From positions 248,001 through 312,000 of the forward strand of contig NZ_WKLH01000001.1 of assembly GCF_010882175.1 (NCBI RefSeq): a DNA stretch of 64,000 nt, written 5' to 3'. This document shows positions 48,432 through 57,255 of this stretch, one piece after another. The position numbers and the translations under genes were made by a program. Every line of letters starts with the position of its first letter. Position 1 is the stretch's first letter. Origin of the DNA: Mangrovibacterium lignilyticum (GTDB taxonomy: Bacteria > Bacteroidota > Bacteroidia > Bacteroidales > Prolixibacteraceae). Under the pieces are notes generated by a model. It saw only the letters and a program-made list of their open reading frames with translations. It had not been told where the DNA came from and searched no databases.

Positions 48432-49919
48432 ATGGCAAATTACATCAAAATAAACCCGCTTGACAATGTCATTATCGCGCTGACGGATTTTACGAAAGGC
48501 GAAGTAATTGACCTGGAAGGCACCCAACTTGAAATTCAAAACGATGTGCCTCGCGGGCACAAAATTGCTGTAACGGCAATTGCCGAAGGAAGCGACATTA
48601 TTAAATACGGCGCTCCAATCGGACATGCAACTACAGCTATTTTACCGGGAGAAAATGTGCACGTTCAAAACACAAAAACCAATCTTTCGGGAACCATGTG
48701 TTACGAGTTCAGTCAAAAATTGAATGAACTTCCATTTCAAAACCAATCGTTGACCTATAAAGGTTTCAAACGAAGCAACGGTAATGTTGGTATCCGTAAC
48801 GAAATGTGGATTGTTCCGACTGTTGGTTGTGTGAACGGACAGGCAGAACAAATTATACAATTATTTAAAGCACAAAATAACCCGACGGAAATTGACAGCA
48901 TCCAGGTGTTTAAACACAGCTACGGATGTTCTCAATTGGGTGACGACCACACCAATACCCAAAAAGCGTTAGCGCAACTAATCAATCACCCAAATGCCGG
49001 TGGTGTATTAGTTTTGGGACTTGGATGTGAGAATAACCAAATCGACCATCTGAAAAAATTCATTGGCGATTACGATCCAAACCGGGTAAAGTTTTTAGTT
49101 GCTCAGGATGTGGAAGATGAGGTAGAAGAAGGCCTGAAATTATTTCAGGATATTTATGAGCAAATGCGCCATGATAAGCGTGAGGATGTTCCATTCTCGA
49201 CGTTAAAAGTGGGGTTAAAATGTGGTGGTTCCGACGGATTGTCCGGAATCACCGCCAACCCGCTGGTTGGTGCTTTCTCTGACTTCCTTGTTGCTCAAGG
49301 CGGCAGTACCATCCTGACTGAAGTTCCTGAAATGTTTGGTGCCGAGCACCTGTTAATGGAGCGTTCAGAAAGCGAAGAAGTATTCAACAAAACCGTCGAA
49401 ATGATCAACGGATTTAAAGAATACTATTTGAAACACGACCTTCCGGTTTATGAAAACCCGTCACCAGGCAACAAAAAAGGAGGGATCACTACCTTGGAAG
49501 ATAAATCATTGGGATGTACTCAAAAAGGTGGTGTTGCAACGGTAACTGACGTGTTGGCTTATGCCGAACCAATCAAAAAGAACGGGCTCAACTTACTTTG
49601 TGCGCCGGGTAACGACTTGGTGGCTGCCTCTGCTTTAGGTTTCAGCGGATGTCAAATTGTATTGTTTACCACCGGTCGCGGTACTCCGTTTGGCAGTTTT
49701 ATCCCAACAATGAAAATTTCTACTAATACGCCACTTTCTCAAAAGAAGGCCAATTGGATCGACTTCAACGCAGGCAGAATCGTTGAAGATCAAACAATTG
49801 AGGAAAATCTAGCAGACTTCATTAACGAGATAAAAACAGTTGCTGAAGGAAAAAAATTGAAACATGAATTGAGTGGTTTTAAAGAAATTGCTATCTTTAA
49901 AACCGGAATAACCTTATAA
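48432..49919 (+). CDS. uxaA: Altronate dehydratase
   Basis: 495 residues. Seen: an N-terminal SAF domain (about 1-95, with PRGHKIAVTAIAEGSDIIKYGAPIG) and the large dehydratase domain (about 105-495) with conserved cysteines and histidines (PTVGCVNGQAEQI; FKHSYGCSQLGDDH; GLGCENNQ; GLKCGGSDGLSGITANPLVG; DKSLGCTQKGGVATVTDVL). Known: an iron-dependent enzyme that converts altronate to 2-keto-3-deoxygluconate. It completes the pair with uxaB; kduD/kdgK/eda genes for the next steps are not present here. Two hairpins follow its stop. Confidence 0.95.
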   Translation: MANYIKINPLDNVIIALTDFTKGEVIDLEGTQLEIQNDVPRGHKIAVTAIAEGSDIIKYGAPIGHATTAILPGENVHVQNTKTNLSGTMCYEFSQKLNELPFQNQSLTYKGFKRSNGNVGIRNEMWIVPTVGCVNGQAEQIIQLFKAQNNPTEIDSIQVFKHSYGCSQLGDDHTNTQKALAQLINHPNAGGVLVLGLGCENNQIDHLKKFIGDYDPNRVKFLVAQDVEDEVEEGLKLFQDIYEQMRHDKREDVPFSTLKVGLKCGGSDGLSGITANPLVGAFSDFLVAQGGSTILTEVPEMFGAEHLLMERSESEEVFNKTVEMINGFKEYYLKHDLPVYENPSPGNKKGGITTLEDKSLGCTQKGGVATVTDVLAYAEPIKKNGLNLLCAPGNDLVAASALGFSGCQIVLFTTGRGTPFGSFIPTMKISTNTPLSQKKANWIDFNAGRIVEDQTIEENLADFINEIKTVAEGKKLKHELSGFKEIAIFKTGITL

Positions 49920-49928
49920 TTAAGATAT

Positions 49929-49945
49929 ACCCCTCGGGTAGGGGT
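49929..49945 (+). terminator. Hairpin just after uxaA
   Basis: ACCCCT (49929-49934), CGGGT loop, AGGGGT (49940-49945), followed by TGTTT. It is short and sits ahead of the stronger hairpin at 49976. Confidence 0.5.
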
Positions 49946-49975
49946 TGTTTAGTAGTAATTGAGTAGTAGTAGTAA

Positions 49976-50005
49976 AAAAGCCATCAATGGAGATTGATGG
50001 CTTTT
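49976..50005. terminator. Two-way terminator between uxaA and the flavodiiron gene
   Basis: AAAAGCCATCAAT (49976-49988), loop GGAG, ATTGATGGCTTTT (49993-50005): a perfect 13-bp stem with A- and T-runs on both sides, 25 bases from the stop of the converging gene. Confidence 0.85.
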
Positions 50006-50029
50006 GTTATTTATATGGTTTTAAACTTG

Positions 50030-51217
50030 TTATGCAAGAATCTTATCTGCCATAGCGTTTGCTAAATCAATGCACTTTTGATATTTTTCCTCTTTCAACG
50101 CGCCTTTTTCTTCAACCGGATCACTCACTAAATCCCAACCACAGCTGTCGGCAAACTTCATCAGGTTTTTCACGCCGCCGCCATTCCAGGCAAAACTTCC
50201 AAAAACGCCCAGCAAATGTTCACGAACGCCCATGTGTTCGACTGTTGTGATCAGGTTTTCAACATTAGGGAACATGGCATTATTGTATGCACAACTACCA
50301 ACAATAAATCCTTTGTAACGGAAAATATCGTTGATGATGTATGATTTGTGTGTTTTGGAAGCATCGTAAACACGAATGTCTTTAATTCCGCGAACGCTTA
50401 ACTGGCGAGCAATCACTTCAGCCATTTTTTGCGTATTTCCATACATCGATCCGTAAACCACAACAACGCCCGGATCTGTAGTGTACGTACTCCATTTATT
50501 ATAGCGGCTCAACACCCAATCCAAATTCGTTCTCCAAATGGGACCGTGAGTTGCACCAATCATTTTAATATCAAGCGGAGCTAATTTCTTAATTGCACGT
50601 TGCGTATGTGGGCAGTACTTTCCAACAATGTTGGTGAAATAACGCATGATATCATTCTCGTAATGTTCCAAATTGATTTCATCATCAAAAACACCACCAT
50701 CCAACGTACCAAAACTACCAAACGCGTCACCCGAGAATAGAATTTTATTTGTCTCTTCGTAGCTAACCATTGTTTCGGGCCAGTGAACCATCGGAATGGT
50801 CTGGAACTGCAATTTCGTTTTTCCAAGTTCCAAGGTTGAATCATCATGAATCTCCAGGGTATTTACCGGCTTCATATAGAACGATTCAACAAAACCAAAA
50901 GTCTTTTTATTACCAACCAAGGTGATGTTCGGGTATTTCATAACGATTGCGCGCAACGCACCCGAATGGTCTGGCTCCATGTGATTAATGACCAGGTAAT
51001 CCACCGGTTTTCCCTGAAGAATTGCATCGATATCTTCTAAGTAATCATCGATAAATGCTCTTTCAACGGTATCAATCAGAGCAACCTTCTCGTCATCAAT
51101 AAGATAAGAATTATAAGATACCCCGTTTGGGATAGGCCAGATATTTTCGAATAAGTTAGTTCTGCGGTCGTTGTACCCCAGATAATAAATGTTGTCAGCT
51201 AATTTAACCTGATGCAT
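50030..51217 (-). CDS. Flavodiiron protein (A-type flavoprotein, FprA family)
   Basis: 395 residues, the core two-domain form. Seen: N-terminal metallo-beta-lactamase-like diiron domain (about 1-250) with the metal ligands HMEPDH (in NHMEPDHSGALR), the FSGDAFGSFG motif and GATHGPIWR; and a C-terminal flavodoxin domain (about 253-395) with the FMN loop YGSMYGNTQKMAE. Known: these enzymes reduce oxygen to water or nitric oxide to nitrous oxide, fed by rubredoxin. It has no fused rubredoxin, so it needs a separate donor, such as the rubredoxin fusion at 29673-30410. Cytoplasmic. Monocistronic on the minus strand. Confidence 0.96.
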   Translation of the reverse strand: MHQVKLADNIYYLGYNDRRTNLFENIWPIPNGVSYNSYLIDDEKVALIDTVERAFIDDYLEDIDAILQGKPVDYLVINHMEPDHSGALRAIVMKYPNITLVGNKKTFGFVESFYMKPVNTLEIHDDSTLELGKTKLQFQTIPMVHWPETMVSYEETNKILFSGDAFGSFGTLDGGVFDDEINLEHYENDIMRYFTNIVGKYCPHTQRAIKKLAPLDIKMIGATHGPIWRTNLDWVLSRYNKWSTYTTDPGVVVVYGSMYGNTQKMAEVIARQLSVRGIKDIRVYDASKTHKSYIINDIFRYKGFIVGSCAYNNAMFPNVENLITTVEHMGVREHLLGVFGSFAWNGGGVKNLMKFADSCGWDLVSDPVEEKGALKEEKYQKCIDLANAMADKILA

Positions 51218-51352
51218 ATTTAAAGTTTTTTTGAGTTGATTTTTATTGCGTCTACGAAAATAGATAATTTGAATTAATTCAAGTATTTCGCTCTGTCAGA
51301 ATACACTAAAATTAAGGATAAACTTACACGAATGGAGTTTTAAAGAAAACAC

Positions 51353-51360
51353 TATTTTTG
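51353..51360 (+). promoter_or_regulatory. -7 box before mltG
   Basis: TATTTTTG fits TAnnTTTG and lies 19 bases before the mltG ATG at 51379. It overlaps an alternative TTG codon at 51358, which supports the later start. Confidence 0.45.
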
Positions 51361-51378
51361 CAAAACAAATTTGAAAAA

Positions 51379-52440
51379 ATGGAACTGAACACGCGCAACT
51401 CAATTATGCTATTTCCGAAACTGAACAAACTCATTATTGTAATTTTCGCCATCGCTTTTATTTTGGTGGGGCTATACGGTTATCGGCTCTTTAACTATGT
51501 ATTTGAAGAGAATGTCAAAAAGCCAGGTAGCATTACAATTCCATACGAGGCTTCATTTGAACAGGTTCTCGACTCCATTCGAAAATTAGACATTCTGGAA
51601 AATGAAAAAGCATTTAAATGGGTAGCCAGGAAGAAAGATTATCCCTCATTTATCAAACCCGGGAAATACGTTTTCGACACCGGAATGAATTCAAATGAGT
51701 TGGTCAATATGCTGAAAGCGGGTAACCAAAAACCGATTACCATCACCTTCAACAACCTCCGGTTTATGGAAGATTTAGCCGGAAAGGTTTCCAAGTATAT
51801 TGAACCGGATTCGGCAGAGTTAATTGCTTACCTCGATTCACAAGCAATAATGAATCAATACAATTTTGACAAACCTTCTTTTCATGCCATGTTCATTCCG
51901 AACAGCTATGAAATGTATTGGACAACCACACCCGAGCAATTCGTATCGCGGATGCAAGCAGAATATGATCGATTCTGGAACACCAAACGACTAGCCAAAG
52001 CTGATTCATTAAATCTAACTCCGGTGCAGGTTATTACCCTGGCCTCCATCGTTCAGGAGGAAACCATCAAGCCTGATGAAAAACCTATTGTAGCTGGATT
52101 GTACTTAAATCGAATTCGGAAAGGGATGTTACTGCAGGCCGATCCGACCGTCAAATTTGCACTGGGTGATTTCGGAATACAACGTGTTCTAACCAAACAC
52201 CTCCAAATTGATTCGCCTTATAATACCTATAAATATGCCGGGTTACCTCCAGGGCCAATTAACTTTCCGGAAATGTCAAGTATCGATGCGGTCCTAAACG
52301 CTGACAACAATAAGTATCTGTATATGTGTGCTAAAGAAGATTTCTCGGGGTACCACAATTTTGCCCGAACTTTAAGGCAGCACAACGCCAATGCAGAGCG
52401 CTACCGACAAGCACTAAACGAAAGTAAAATCTACAAGTAG
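51379..52440 (+). CDS. mltG: Endolytic peptidoglycan transglycosylase MltG
   Basis: 353 residues from ATG 51379; an upstream TTG overlaps the promoter box and was not used. Seen: one N-terminal membrane helix (about 15-38, LIIVIFAIAFILVGLYGYRLF), a LysM-like region (about 45-115, ITIPYEASFEQVLDSI), and the YceG/MltG catalytic domain (about 120-350) with ASIVQEET carrying the catalytic Glu, AGLYLNRIRKGMLLQADPTVKFALG and SPYNTYKYAGLPPGPI. Known: cuts newly made glycan strands at the inner membrane and so sets where synthesis ends. The usual neighbours are not conserved here. Confidence 0.95.
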   Translation: MELNTRNSIMLFPKLNKLIIVIFAIAFILVGLYGYRLFNYVFEENVKKPGSITIPYEASFEQVLDSIRKLDILENEKAFKWVARKKDYPSFIKPGKYVFDTGMNSNELVNMLKAGNQKPITITFNNLRFMEDLAGKVSKYIEPDSAELIAYLDSQAIMNQYNFDKPSFHAMFIPNSYEMYWTTTPEQFVSRMQAEYDRFWNTKRLAKADSLNLTPVQVITLASIVQEETIKPDEKPIVAGLYLNRIRKGMLLQADPTVKFALGDFGIQRVLTKHLQIDSPYNTYKYAGLPPGPINFPEMSSIDAVLNADNNKYLYMCAKEDFSGYHNFARTLRQHNANAERYRQALNESKIYK

Positions 52441-52513
52441 GGAAGCATAACAACATTTAACACTCCTTGATCTTATTTAGTTAACCTTAATTTACCTTAA
52501 CAGGTTATTGGGC

Positions 52514-52521
52514 TAGTTTTG
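52514..52521 (+). promoter_or_regulatory. -7 box before the secreted protein at 52533
   Basis: TAGTTTTG, a perfect TAnnTTTG box, only 12 bases before the start codon, so the transcript would be almost leaderless. No -33 TTG at normal spacing. Confidence 0.45.
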
Positions 52522-52532
52522 CTGAAAAAGTA

Positions 52533-53057
52533 ATGCGCCCCATAGCCGTCATATTGTTCTGCTTTTCTGCTTTTCATGTTTTTGCTCAGGAAGAAAATAT
52601 ACCCAAAACCGTGGTGTTTGACGGATACTTACTCCTTGAAGACAGTATTCCAATTGAGGGAGCCTACCTGATTAACTACCGGGATATGAAAATTGTCGCA
52701 ACAAATAGTAATGGTTATTTTAAAATGAATGCACAACCAGGTGATTCGCTAATGATTAACCATCTGACCTTATCTCCTCAGGTTGTACACGTTCCCGATT
52801 TCCCAATTAAAAATCAGAAAATAAGGGTCGAATACCGCACCTATATGATTAAACCCGTTGTCAGCAATTCGTATCAATACCAGATGAAGAATTTCGAAAA
52901 AAACATGCAGAAGATGTATGCTGAATTACGAAATTTAGGCTATCACCCCAGCCGGGCTAAAACGATTCGCCTAAATCCTTACAACCCGGATGAACTCGAT
53001 CCCGGCCTGACAATTGGACTAAGTGATTTATTCAGATTATTTAAGCGAAAAAGATAA
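52533..53057 (+). CDS. Secreted protein with carboxypeptidase-regulatory-like domain, paralogue A
   Basis: 174 residues. Seen: signal peptide (1-18, cut after FHVFA), then a beta-sandwich of the carboxypeptidase-regulatory/CarboxypepD type (about 25-110: KTVVFDGYLLLEDSIPIEGA; GYFKMNAQPGDSLMINHL), and a helical, basic C-terminus (about 115-174). The protein 102 bases downstream (53159-53689) has the same layout and much the same text, so the two arose by duplication. Known: this domain occurs at the front of TonB-linked receptors, but here it is free. Function unknown; probably periplasmic. Confidence 0.8.
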   Translation: MRPIAVILFCFSAFHVFAQEENIPKTVVFDGYLLLEDSIPIEGAYLINYRDMKIVATNSNGYFKMNAQPGDSLMINHLTLSPQVVHVPDFPIKNQKIRVEYRTYMIKPVVSNSYQYQMKNFEKNMQKMYAELRNLGYHPSRAKTIRLNPYNPDELDPGLTIGLSDLFRLFKRKR

Positions 53058-53158
53058 AAAAGAGGGTATCTGATTAATTTCTTATTACAATAAAAAACTT
53101 TTGATTTCAACACACGTTAATGTACATTGTAGGGCTGTTAGAAATTAAAAAGCGTCCC

Positions 53159-53689
53159 ATGAGAAAGATTATATATCTTTTTATATTACTATTCGTTTCC
53201 TGCTCTGTTTCTTTTGCGCAGACCGAGATGCCTAAGACATTTATCTACGATGGCTATGTATTATCCCAAGATTCGGTGCCGTTGGAGGGAGCATTCTTAA
53301 TCAATTACAGAACTTCAAAAATTATTGCGACAGACCATTCCGGATACTTTAAAACAACCGTAGAAGCCGGCGACTCGCTGATGGTAAATCACGTCTCCAT
53401 GACACCCCAAGTTGTACAAGTTGTCCCAACTTATATACATAAAGCTCATATTTACGTTTCCTACCGGACTTACATGATTAATCCGATTACGAGCTACGAC
53501 GAAGAGAAACAACGATCCAATCTTGACCAAAGTATGAACCAGTTAAATCAAGATATTAAAGAGCAAATTCTGATTGACCCAACAAAGCGTACCGGAAATG
53601 ACAACACTTATGATGAAAATGTTCAAAATCCGGGAGCAACCATTATTCGGGTTACACCGAGGGTTAGTAAAAAAGACAAGAAAGACTAA
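53159..53689 (+). CDS. Secreted protein with carboxypeptidase-regulatory-like domain, paralogue B
   Basis: 176 residues from ATG 53159, chosen because it begins the signal peptide MRKIIYLFILLFVSCSVSFA; an ATG 39 bases earlier adds a polar lead without purpose. Seen: the same domain as paralogue A (KTFIYDGYVLSQDSVPLEGA; GYFKTTVEAGDSLMVNHV; PQVVQV) and a shared YRTYMI motif, then a different, Asn/Gln/Asp-rich tail (about 125-176). A cysteine inside the signal is not a good lipobox. Its stop codon overlaps the stop of murB on the other strand by two bases, an unusually tight convergent junction with no room for a terminator. Confidence 0.78.
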   Translation: MRKIIYLFILLFVSCSVSFAQTEMPKTFIYDGYVLSQDSVPLEGAFLINYRTSKIIATDHSGYFKTTVEAGDSLMVNHVSMTPQVVQVVPTYIHKAHIYVSYRTYMINPITSYDEEKQRSNLDQSMNQLNQDIKEQILIDPTKRTGNDNTYDENVQNPGATIIRVTPRVSKKDKKD

Positions 53690-54708
53690 GCCCCAAGAAT
53701 ATTAACCTCCGGTTCCAGTTGCACTCCAAAGCGATTGAAAACATCCTGCTGAATCCGGACAGCCAATTCAAAAATATCCTTTCCGGAAGCTTTACCGTAA
53801 TTGACCAAAACGAGTGCTTGTTTCTCATGAACTCCCGCATCGCCTTCGCGAAAACCTTTCCAGCCACACTGTTCAATTAGCCAACCGGCAGCCAACTTAC
53901 TTTCTCCATCTCCCGCCGGATAAATCGGCATGGCAGGGAACCCATCCTTCAATTTTGTAGCCACGTCATTAACAACAACCGGGTTCTTAAAAAAACTCCC
54001 GGCATTACCCAACTTTTCAGGATCCGGTAATTTCGATTCACGAATAGCGATAACTGCATCGCGAACAAAATGAATATTTTCTCCTCCCCTCCTTTCGACT
54101 TCAGCTTTTAAATCACCGTATCCCAGTTTATATTCTACAAACTTATCCAGGCGAAAAACAACCGAAGTAACGACAAATCGATTTTTCAGCTCATGCTTAA
54201 AAATACTGTCCCTGTAACCAAACCGACATTCGGATGCAGGTATCTCATACTCCTCGAAAGTCTTCATATCAAAACCTTTCACCGTCTCCACATAATCGCA
54301 AACCTCGACACCATAGGCCCCGATATTTTGCACCGGAGCGGCTCCCACGTTACCCGGAATTAAGGACAGATTTTCAATGCCACCGAGCCACTGACCCACA
54401 CAGTACTCCACAAAGCGATCCCAGTTCTCACCAGCGCCAACTTCGATCCAAACATGATTGCGATCCTCCTTCACTTGCTGGACACCCGGGACATTGGCAT
54501 GCAACACCAAACCGTCAAAATCTGACACAAAAAGCATATTGCTCCCCCCGCCCAACAACAACACCGGCAACTTCTCCCAGTCAGGAAAATTCGCCAGAAA
54601 ATATGGAAGATCTTCCATCTCTGTAAACTCGAAAAAATAGCGGGCTTTGGCTTCAATGCCTAATGTATTAAAAGCTTTTAGTGAAAAATTCTCTTCGAAA
54701 CGAATCAT
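53686..54708 (-). CDS. murB: UDP-N-acetylenolpyruvoylglucosamine reductase
   Basis: 340 residues, the long E. coli-like (type I) form. Seen: FAD-binding motifs LLLGGGSNMLF (about 50-60) and SLIPGNVGAAPVQNIGAYGVE (about 116-136), the catalytic region ECRFGYRDSIFK, and NAGSFFKNPVV carrying the catalytic Ser. Known: reduces the enolpyruvyl group to make UDP-N-acetylmuramate, an early cytoplasmic step of peptidoglycan synthesis. It is not in a mur cluster. A -7 box in the form TATCTTTG (minus strand, 54732-54725) lies 17 bases upstream of the start. Confidence 0.97.
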   Translation of the reverse strand: MIRFEENFSLKAFNTLGIEAKARYFFEFTEMEDLPYFLANFPDWEKLPVLLLGGGSNMLFVSDFDGLVLHANVPGVQQVKEDRNHVWIEVGAGENWDRFVEYCVGQWLGGIENLSLIPGNVGAAPVQNIGAYGVEVCDYVETVKGFDMKTFEEYEIPASECRFGYRDSIFKHELKNRFVVTSVVFRLDKFVEYKLGYGDLKAEVERRGGENIHFVRDAVIAIRESKLPDPEKLGNAGSFFKNPVVVNDVATKLKDGFPAMPIYPAGDGESKLAAGWLIEQCGWKGFREGDAGVHEKQALVLVNYGKASGKDIFELAVRIQQDVFNRFGVQLEPEVNILGA

Positions 54709-54870
54709 GAATTTGATTTTTTGCCAAAGATAATAGATGAACTTTCATTTTCGTTTAAAGAAATGAGCCTAATTGAAATTTACCTGATTTTAGCGCAAAA
54801 ACCAATGGCTGAACATAAATTTAGTATGACTTTTTTGTAATATTGAAGTCAGGTTGAAAAGTAAAAATGC

Positions 54871-55980
54871 ATGTCTGCAAAAATTGATATTGTTGTCATT
54901 AACGATTTAGTCACCGATAACAGGGTACACAAAGTCGCCCAAAGCTTATTGGAAATGGGGTTTCAACCCAGACTTACCGGTCGTATTCGAAAGCAAAGCC
55001 TTGACTTGGAAAAACGCGACTATCCAACTCACCGGATGCGCTTACTTTTCGACCACGGGCCACTGTTTTATTTCGAATTTAATTTTCGGATCTTTTTCAG
55101 ACTCTTTTTTTCCCGGGCAAAAATCATTCTATCCAACGACTTGGATACCCTCGCCGCCAGCTATCTGGCCAGTAAACTACGCGGCAAGAAACTCGTTTAC
55201 GACAGTCACGAATATTTCACCCAAGTTCCGGAGTTAATCGACCGTCCGTTTAAACAAAACCTATGGTTGAAACTGGAGAAACTCATCCTTCCCCGTCTAA
55301 AAAACGCATTTACTGTTTCTCAATCAATAGCCGATGAGTATGAAAAACTCTATGGAACACAATTCAAAGTGATCCGCAATCTGCCCATTCGAAATAGCAG
55401 TTTGAAATACCAGGCAGATCTCAGCGTTGTTCCCCACGATGAAAAAATAGTGATTTACCAGGGAGCTTTAAATATGGGACGTGGCTTGGAATCGGCCATC
55501 CAGGCAATGCGTTTTTTGCAAGGCGCGCAACTGTGGATGGTAGGATCAGGCGATCTGGAAGAATACCTGCAAATTCTGAGTCGCCAGCTTGGACTACAAT
55601 TTAAAGTCAAATTCTTCGGTCAGGTTCCCTTTAAGGAACTATCAAAACTAACTGCTCAAGCTGACTTAGGACTTTCTATCGAAGAAGATCTCGGATTGAA
55701 TTATCGCTTCGCACTTCCAAACAAGTTGTTCGATTACATCCAACACAAGATTCCCGTATTGGTTAGTTCTCTACCGGAAATGTCGCGCATAGTAAACGAC
55801 TACAAAATCGGGGAAGTACTCGAATCACGCCAACCGGAAAGAATGGCCGAACAGATGGAGAAAATGCTGACCGATAACGATCTTAGAGATAAATACAAGG
55901 AAAATTTGAAGTTGGCTTCGAAAGAGCTCTGCTGGGAGCAAGAACTTCCAATTCTGGAAAGTATATTCAAAAATCTGTGA
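54871..55980 (+). CDS. GT4-type glycosyltransferase
   Basis: 369 residues, no signal peptide. Seen: an N-terminal Rossmann-like half (VVINDLVTDNRVHKVAQSLLEMGF, about 8-31; LSNDLDTLAASYLASKLRGKKLVYDSHEYF, with the acceptor-side DSHE) and a GT-B C-terminal half (KIVIYQGALNMGRGLESAIQAM, about 192-213; LWMVGSGDLEEYL; VKFFGQVPFKEL; DLGLSIEEDLGLNYRFALPNKLFDYIQHKIPVLVS). Known: such enzymes add sugars to lipid- or protein-linked acceptors in surface polysaccharide or glycolipid synthesis. Donor and acceptor are unknown. An earlier ATG at 54867 meets a stop after six codons, so 54871 is the start. Confidence 0.9.
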   Translation: MSAKIDIVVINDLVTDNRVHKVAQSLLEMGFQPRLTGRIRKQSLDLEKRDYPTHRMRLLFDHGPLFYFEFNFRIFFRLFFSRAKIILSNDLDTLAASYLASKLRGKKLVYDSHEYFTQVPELIDRPFKQNLWLKLEKLILPRLKNAFTVSQSIADEYEKLYGTQFKVIRNLPIRNSSLKYQADLSVVPHDEKIVIYQGALNMGRGLESAIQAMRFLQGAQLWMVGSGDLEEYLQILSRQLGLQFKVKFFGQVPFKELSKLTAQADLGLSIEEDLGLNYRFALPNKLFDYIQHKIPVLVSSLPEMSRIVNDYKIGEVLESRQPERMAEQMEKMLTDNDLRDKYKENLKLASKELCWEQELPILESIFKNL

Positions 55981-56285
55981 GATTCCGTTTTAGTCGGATC
56001 GTTTCTTTCCAGACAAAAAGAAAATACCATAGCATAACTTTTTTTTCCTTTTCAAAAATTCGTTTTTTAGCACATAAACTTACAAAAAGCTGTTCATTTT
56101 TGCCCGGCAGCACACTTCAGCCAATATCCATTTGTCAAACAATTGGAAAGATCTTCAATCATTTCGATAATTTTTCTGTTTTTTTTCTTCGAAATGCGAA
56201 CTGAATTATTCTTTTAACTAATTTGGCAACTGTATTACGTGTTATATTTACCCTGAATTATTTACAAGTTAAACCCTTATTTATT
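55981..56285. other. Gap between the glycosyltransferase and a small lipoprotein gene
   Basis: 305 bases, T-rich on the plus strand. Possible promoter for the lipoprotein gene: TTTG at 56222-56225 and TATATTTA at 56243-56250 (17-base spacing, one mismatch in the -7 box). No gene seen. Confidence 0.45.
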
Positions 56286-56474
56286 ATGAAGAAGATTATC
56301 TTTTTACTTGGCATCATGGCCATTATGGCTTCTTGTGGTTCAAAAACGACAAAACCTGCTGAAGAAGCAACAGAACCAATGGTTGAAGAAACTGTGGAAG
56401 CAGTAGTTGACTCTGTTGAAATGGCTGTAGACTCGATTGAAGTTGCTATGCCTGACACTGTTATTGCAGAGTAG
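56286..56474 (+). CDS. Small acidic lipoprotein of unknown function
   Basis: 62 residues from ATG 56286; an in-frame ATG at 56223 would precede the signal with 21 residues and overlap the likely promoter. Seen: lipoprotein signal MKKIIFLLGIMAIMASC with Cys 17, then a 45-residue acidic, low-complexity tail of repeating V-(D/E)-(S/E) text (VEETVEAVVDSVEMAVDSIEVAM), with no positive residue after TTKP. Mature mass would be small, and the tail has no fold signature. Probably anchored in a membrane; the role is unknown. A strong terminator follows, shared with the converging ftsE-like gene. Confidence 0.75.
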   Translation: MKKIIFLLGIMAIMASCGSKTTKPAEEATEPMVEETVEAVVDSVEMAVDSIEVAMPDTVIAE

Positions 56475-56496
56475 TTGGAAGCTGTAAAAGCGAGTG

Positions 56497-56543
56497 ATGA
56501 TGTTTTGAAGGAACTGAAGTTTCTTTAAAACATCATTTTTTTT
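56497..56543. terminator. Terminator after the small lipoprotein, overlapping the end of the ftsE-like gene
   Basis: ATGATGTTTT (56497-56506) pairs with AAAACATCAT (56527-56536), and the inside continues pairing (GAAGGAAC with GTTTCTTT, two G-T) down to loop TGAA; nine or more T residues follow. The stem is about 18 bp. Its right arm includes the last codons of the minus-strand gene at 56533. Confidence 0.85.
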
Positions 56544-57255
56544 TGTCCACCAATTCTGAAAAATCGAGCTCAAGTTGTTCGCGATCCGGGTTACTGAGCT
56601 TCAAGTCAGCACAAAGCAACGTTTTCGCTTTGTACTTTTCAATTAGCTGGTAATCATGGGTGGCCATCAAAATTGTCTTTCCTCGCCGGTTTAGATCACG
56701 AAAAATTTTCATTAAGTCTGCAGAGGTCTCCGGATCAAGATTTCCGGTTGGCTCATCTGCCAAAATGATATCCGGTTCATTTAAAATAGCCCGGGCAATA
56801 ACAATGCGCTGTTGCTCGCCACCTGACAATTCATGAGGCATTCGATTCAGGCTATGCATCATCCCTACCCGTTCCATCACTTCCCTGATTCGATCGTTGA
56901 TTGCCTTCTCATTTTTCCAACCGGTAGCTTTCAATACAAATACAAGGTTGTCGCGAACAGTTCGGTCCGTCAATAACCGGAAATCCTGAAATACAACCCC
57001 AATTTTCCGACGCAGAAACGGAACTTCTTTGTTTTTCAACCTACGCAAGTTATAACCTGCAACATAGGCCTCTCCGTTAAAAATATCCAGTTCGGCACTG
57101 ATTACCTTAATCAGACTTGACTTTCCACTTCCAACTTTACCTATCAGGTAAACCCATTCGCCCGGACGAACATCCAAATGGACATCAGCCAAAACCAGAT
57201 TATCTTGTTGGAAAATATCAACTCCTTTTAAGCTTATGATTGAATTATTTTGCAT
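56533..57255 (-). CDS. ftsE: FtsE-type ABC ATPase
   Basis: 240 residues, one nucleotide-binding domain. Seen: Walker A GKVGSGKSS (about 38-46), Q-loop FQDFRLL, signature LSGGEQQR (about 143-150), Walker B DIILADEPTGNLD (about 164-176) and H-loop THDYQL. The order and the text after Walker B are those of FtsE/LolD-type ATPases. Known: FtsE with FtsX links cell division to peptidoglycan hydrolase activation at the inner membrane. ftsX is not adjacent, which is common in this phylum, so LolD-like ATPases remain a possible alternative. A -7 box (TAGTTTTG, minus strand, 57287-57280) lies 25 bases upstream. Confidence 0.88.
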   Translation of the reverse strand: MQNNSIISLKGVDIFQQDNLVLADVHLDVRPGEWVYLIGKVGSGKSSLIKVISAELDIFNGEAYVAGYNLRRLKNKEVPFLRRKIGVVFQDFRLLTDRTVRDNLVFVLKATGWKNEKAINDRIREVMERVGMMHSLNRMPHELSGGEQQRIVIARAILNEPDIILADEPTGNLDPETSADLMKIFRDLNRRGKTILMATHDYQLIEKYKAKTLLCADLKLSNPDREQLELDFSELVDKKK

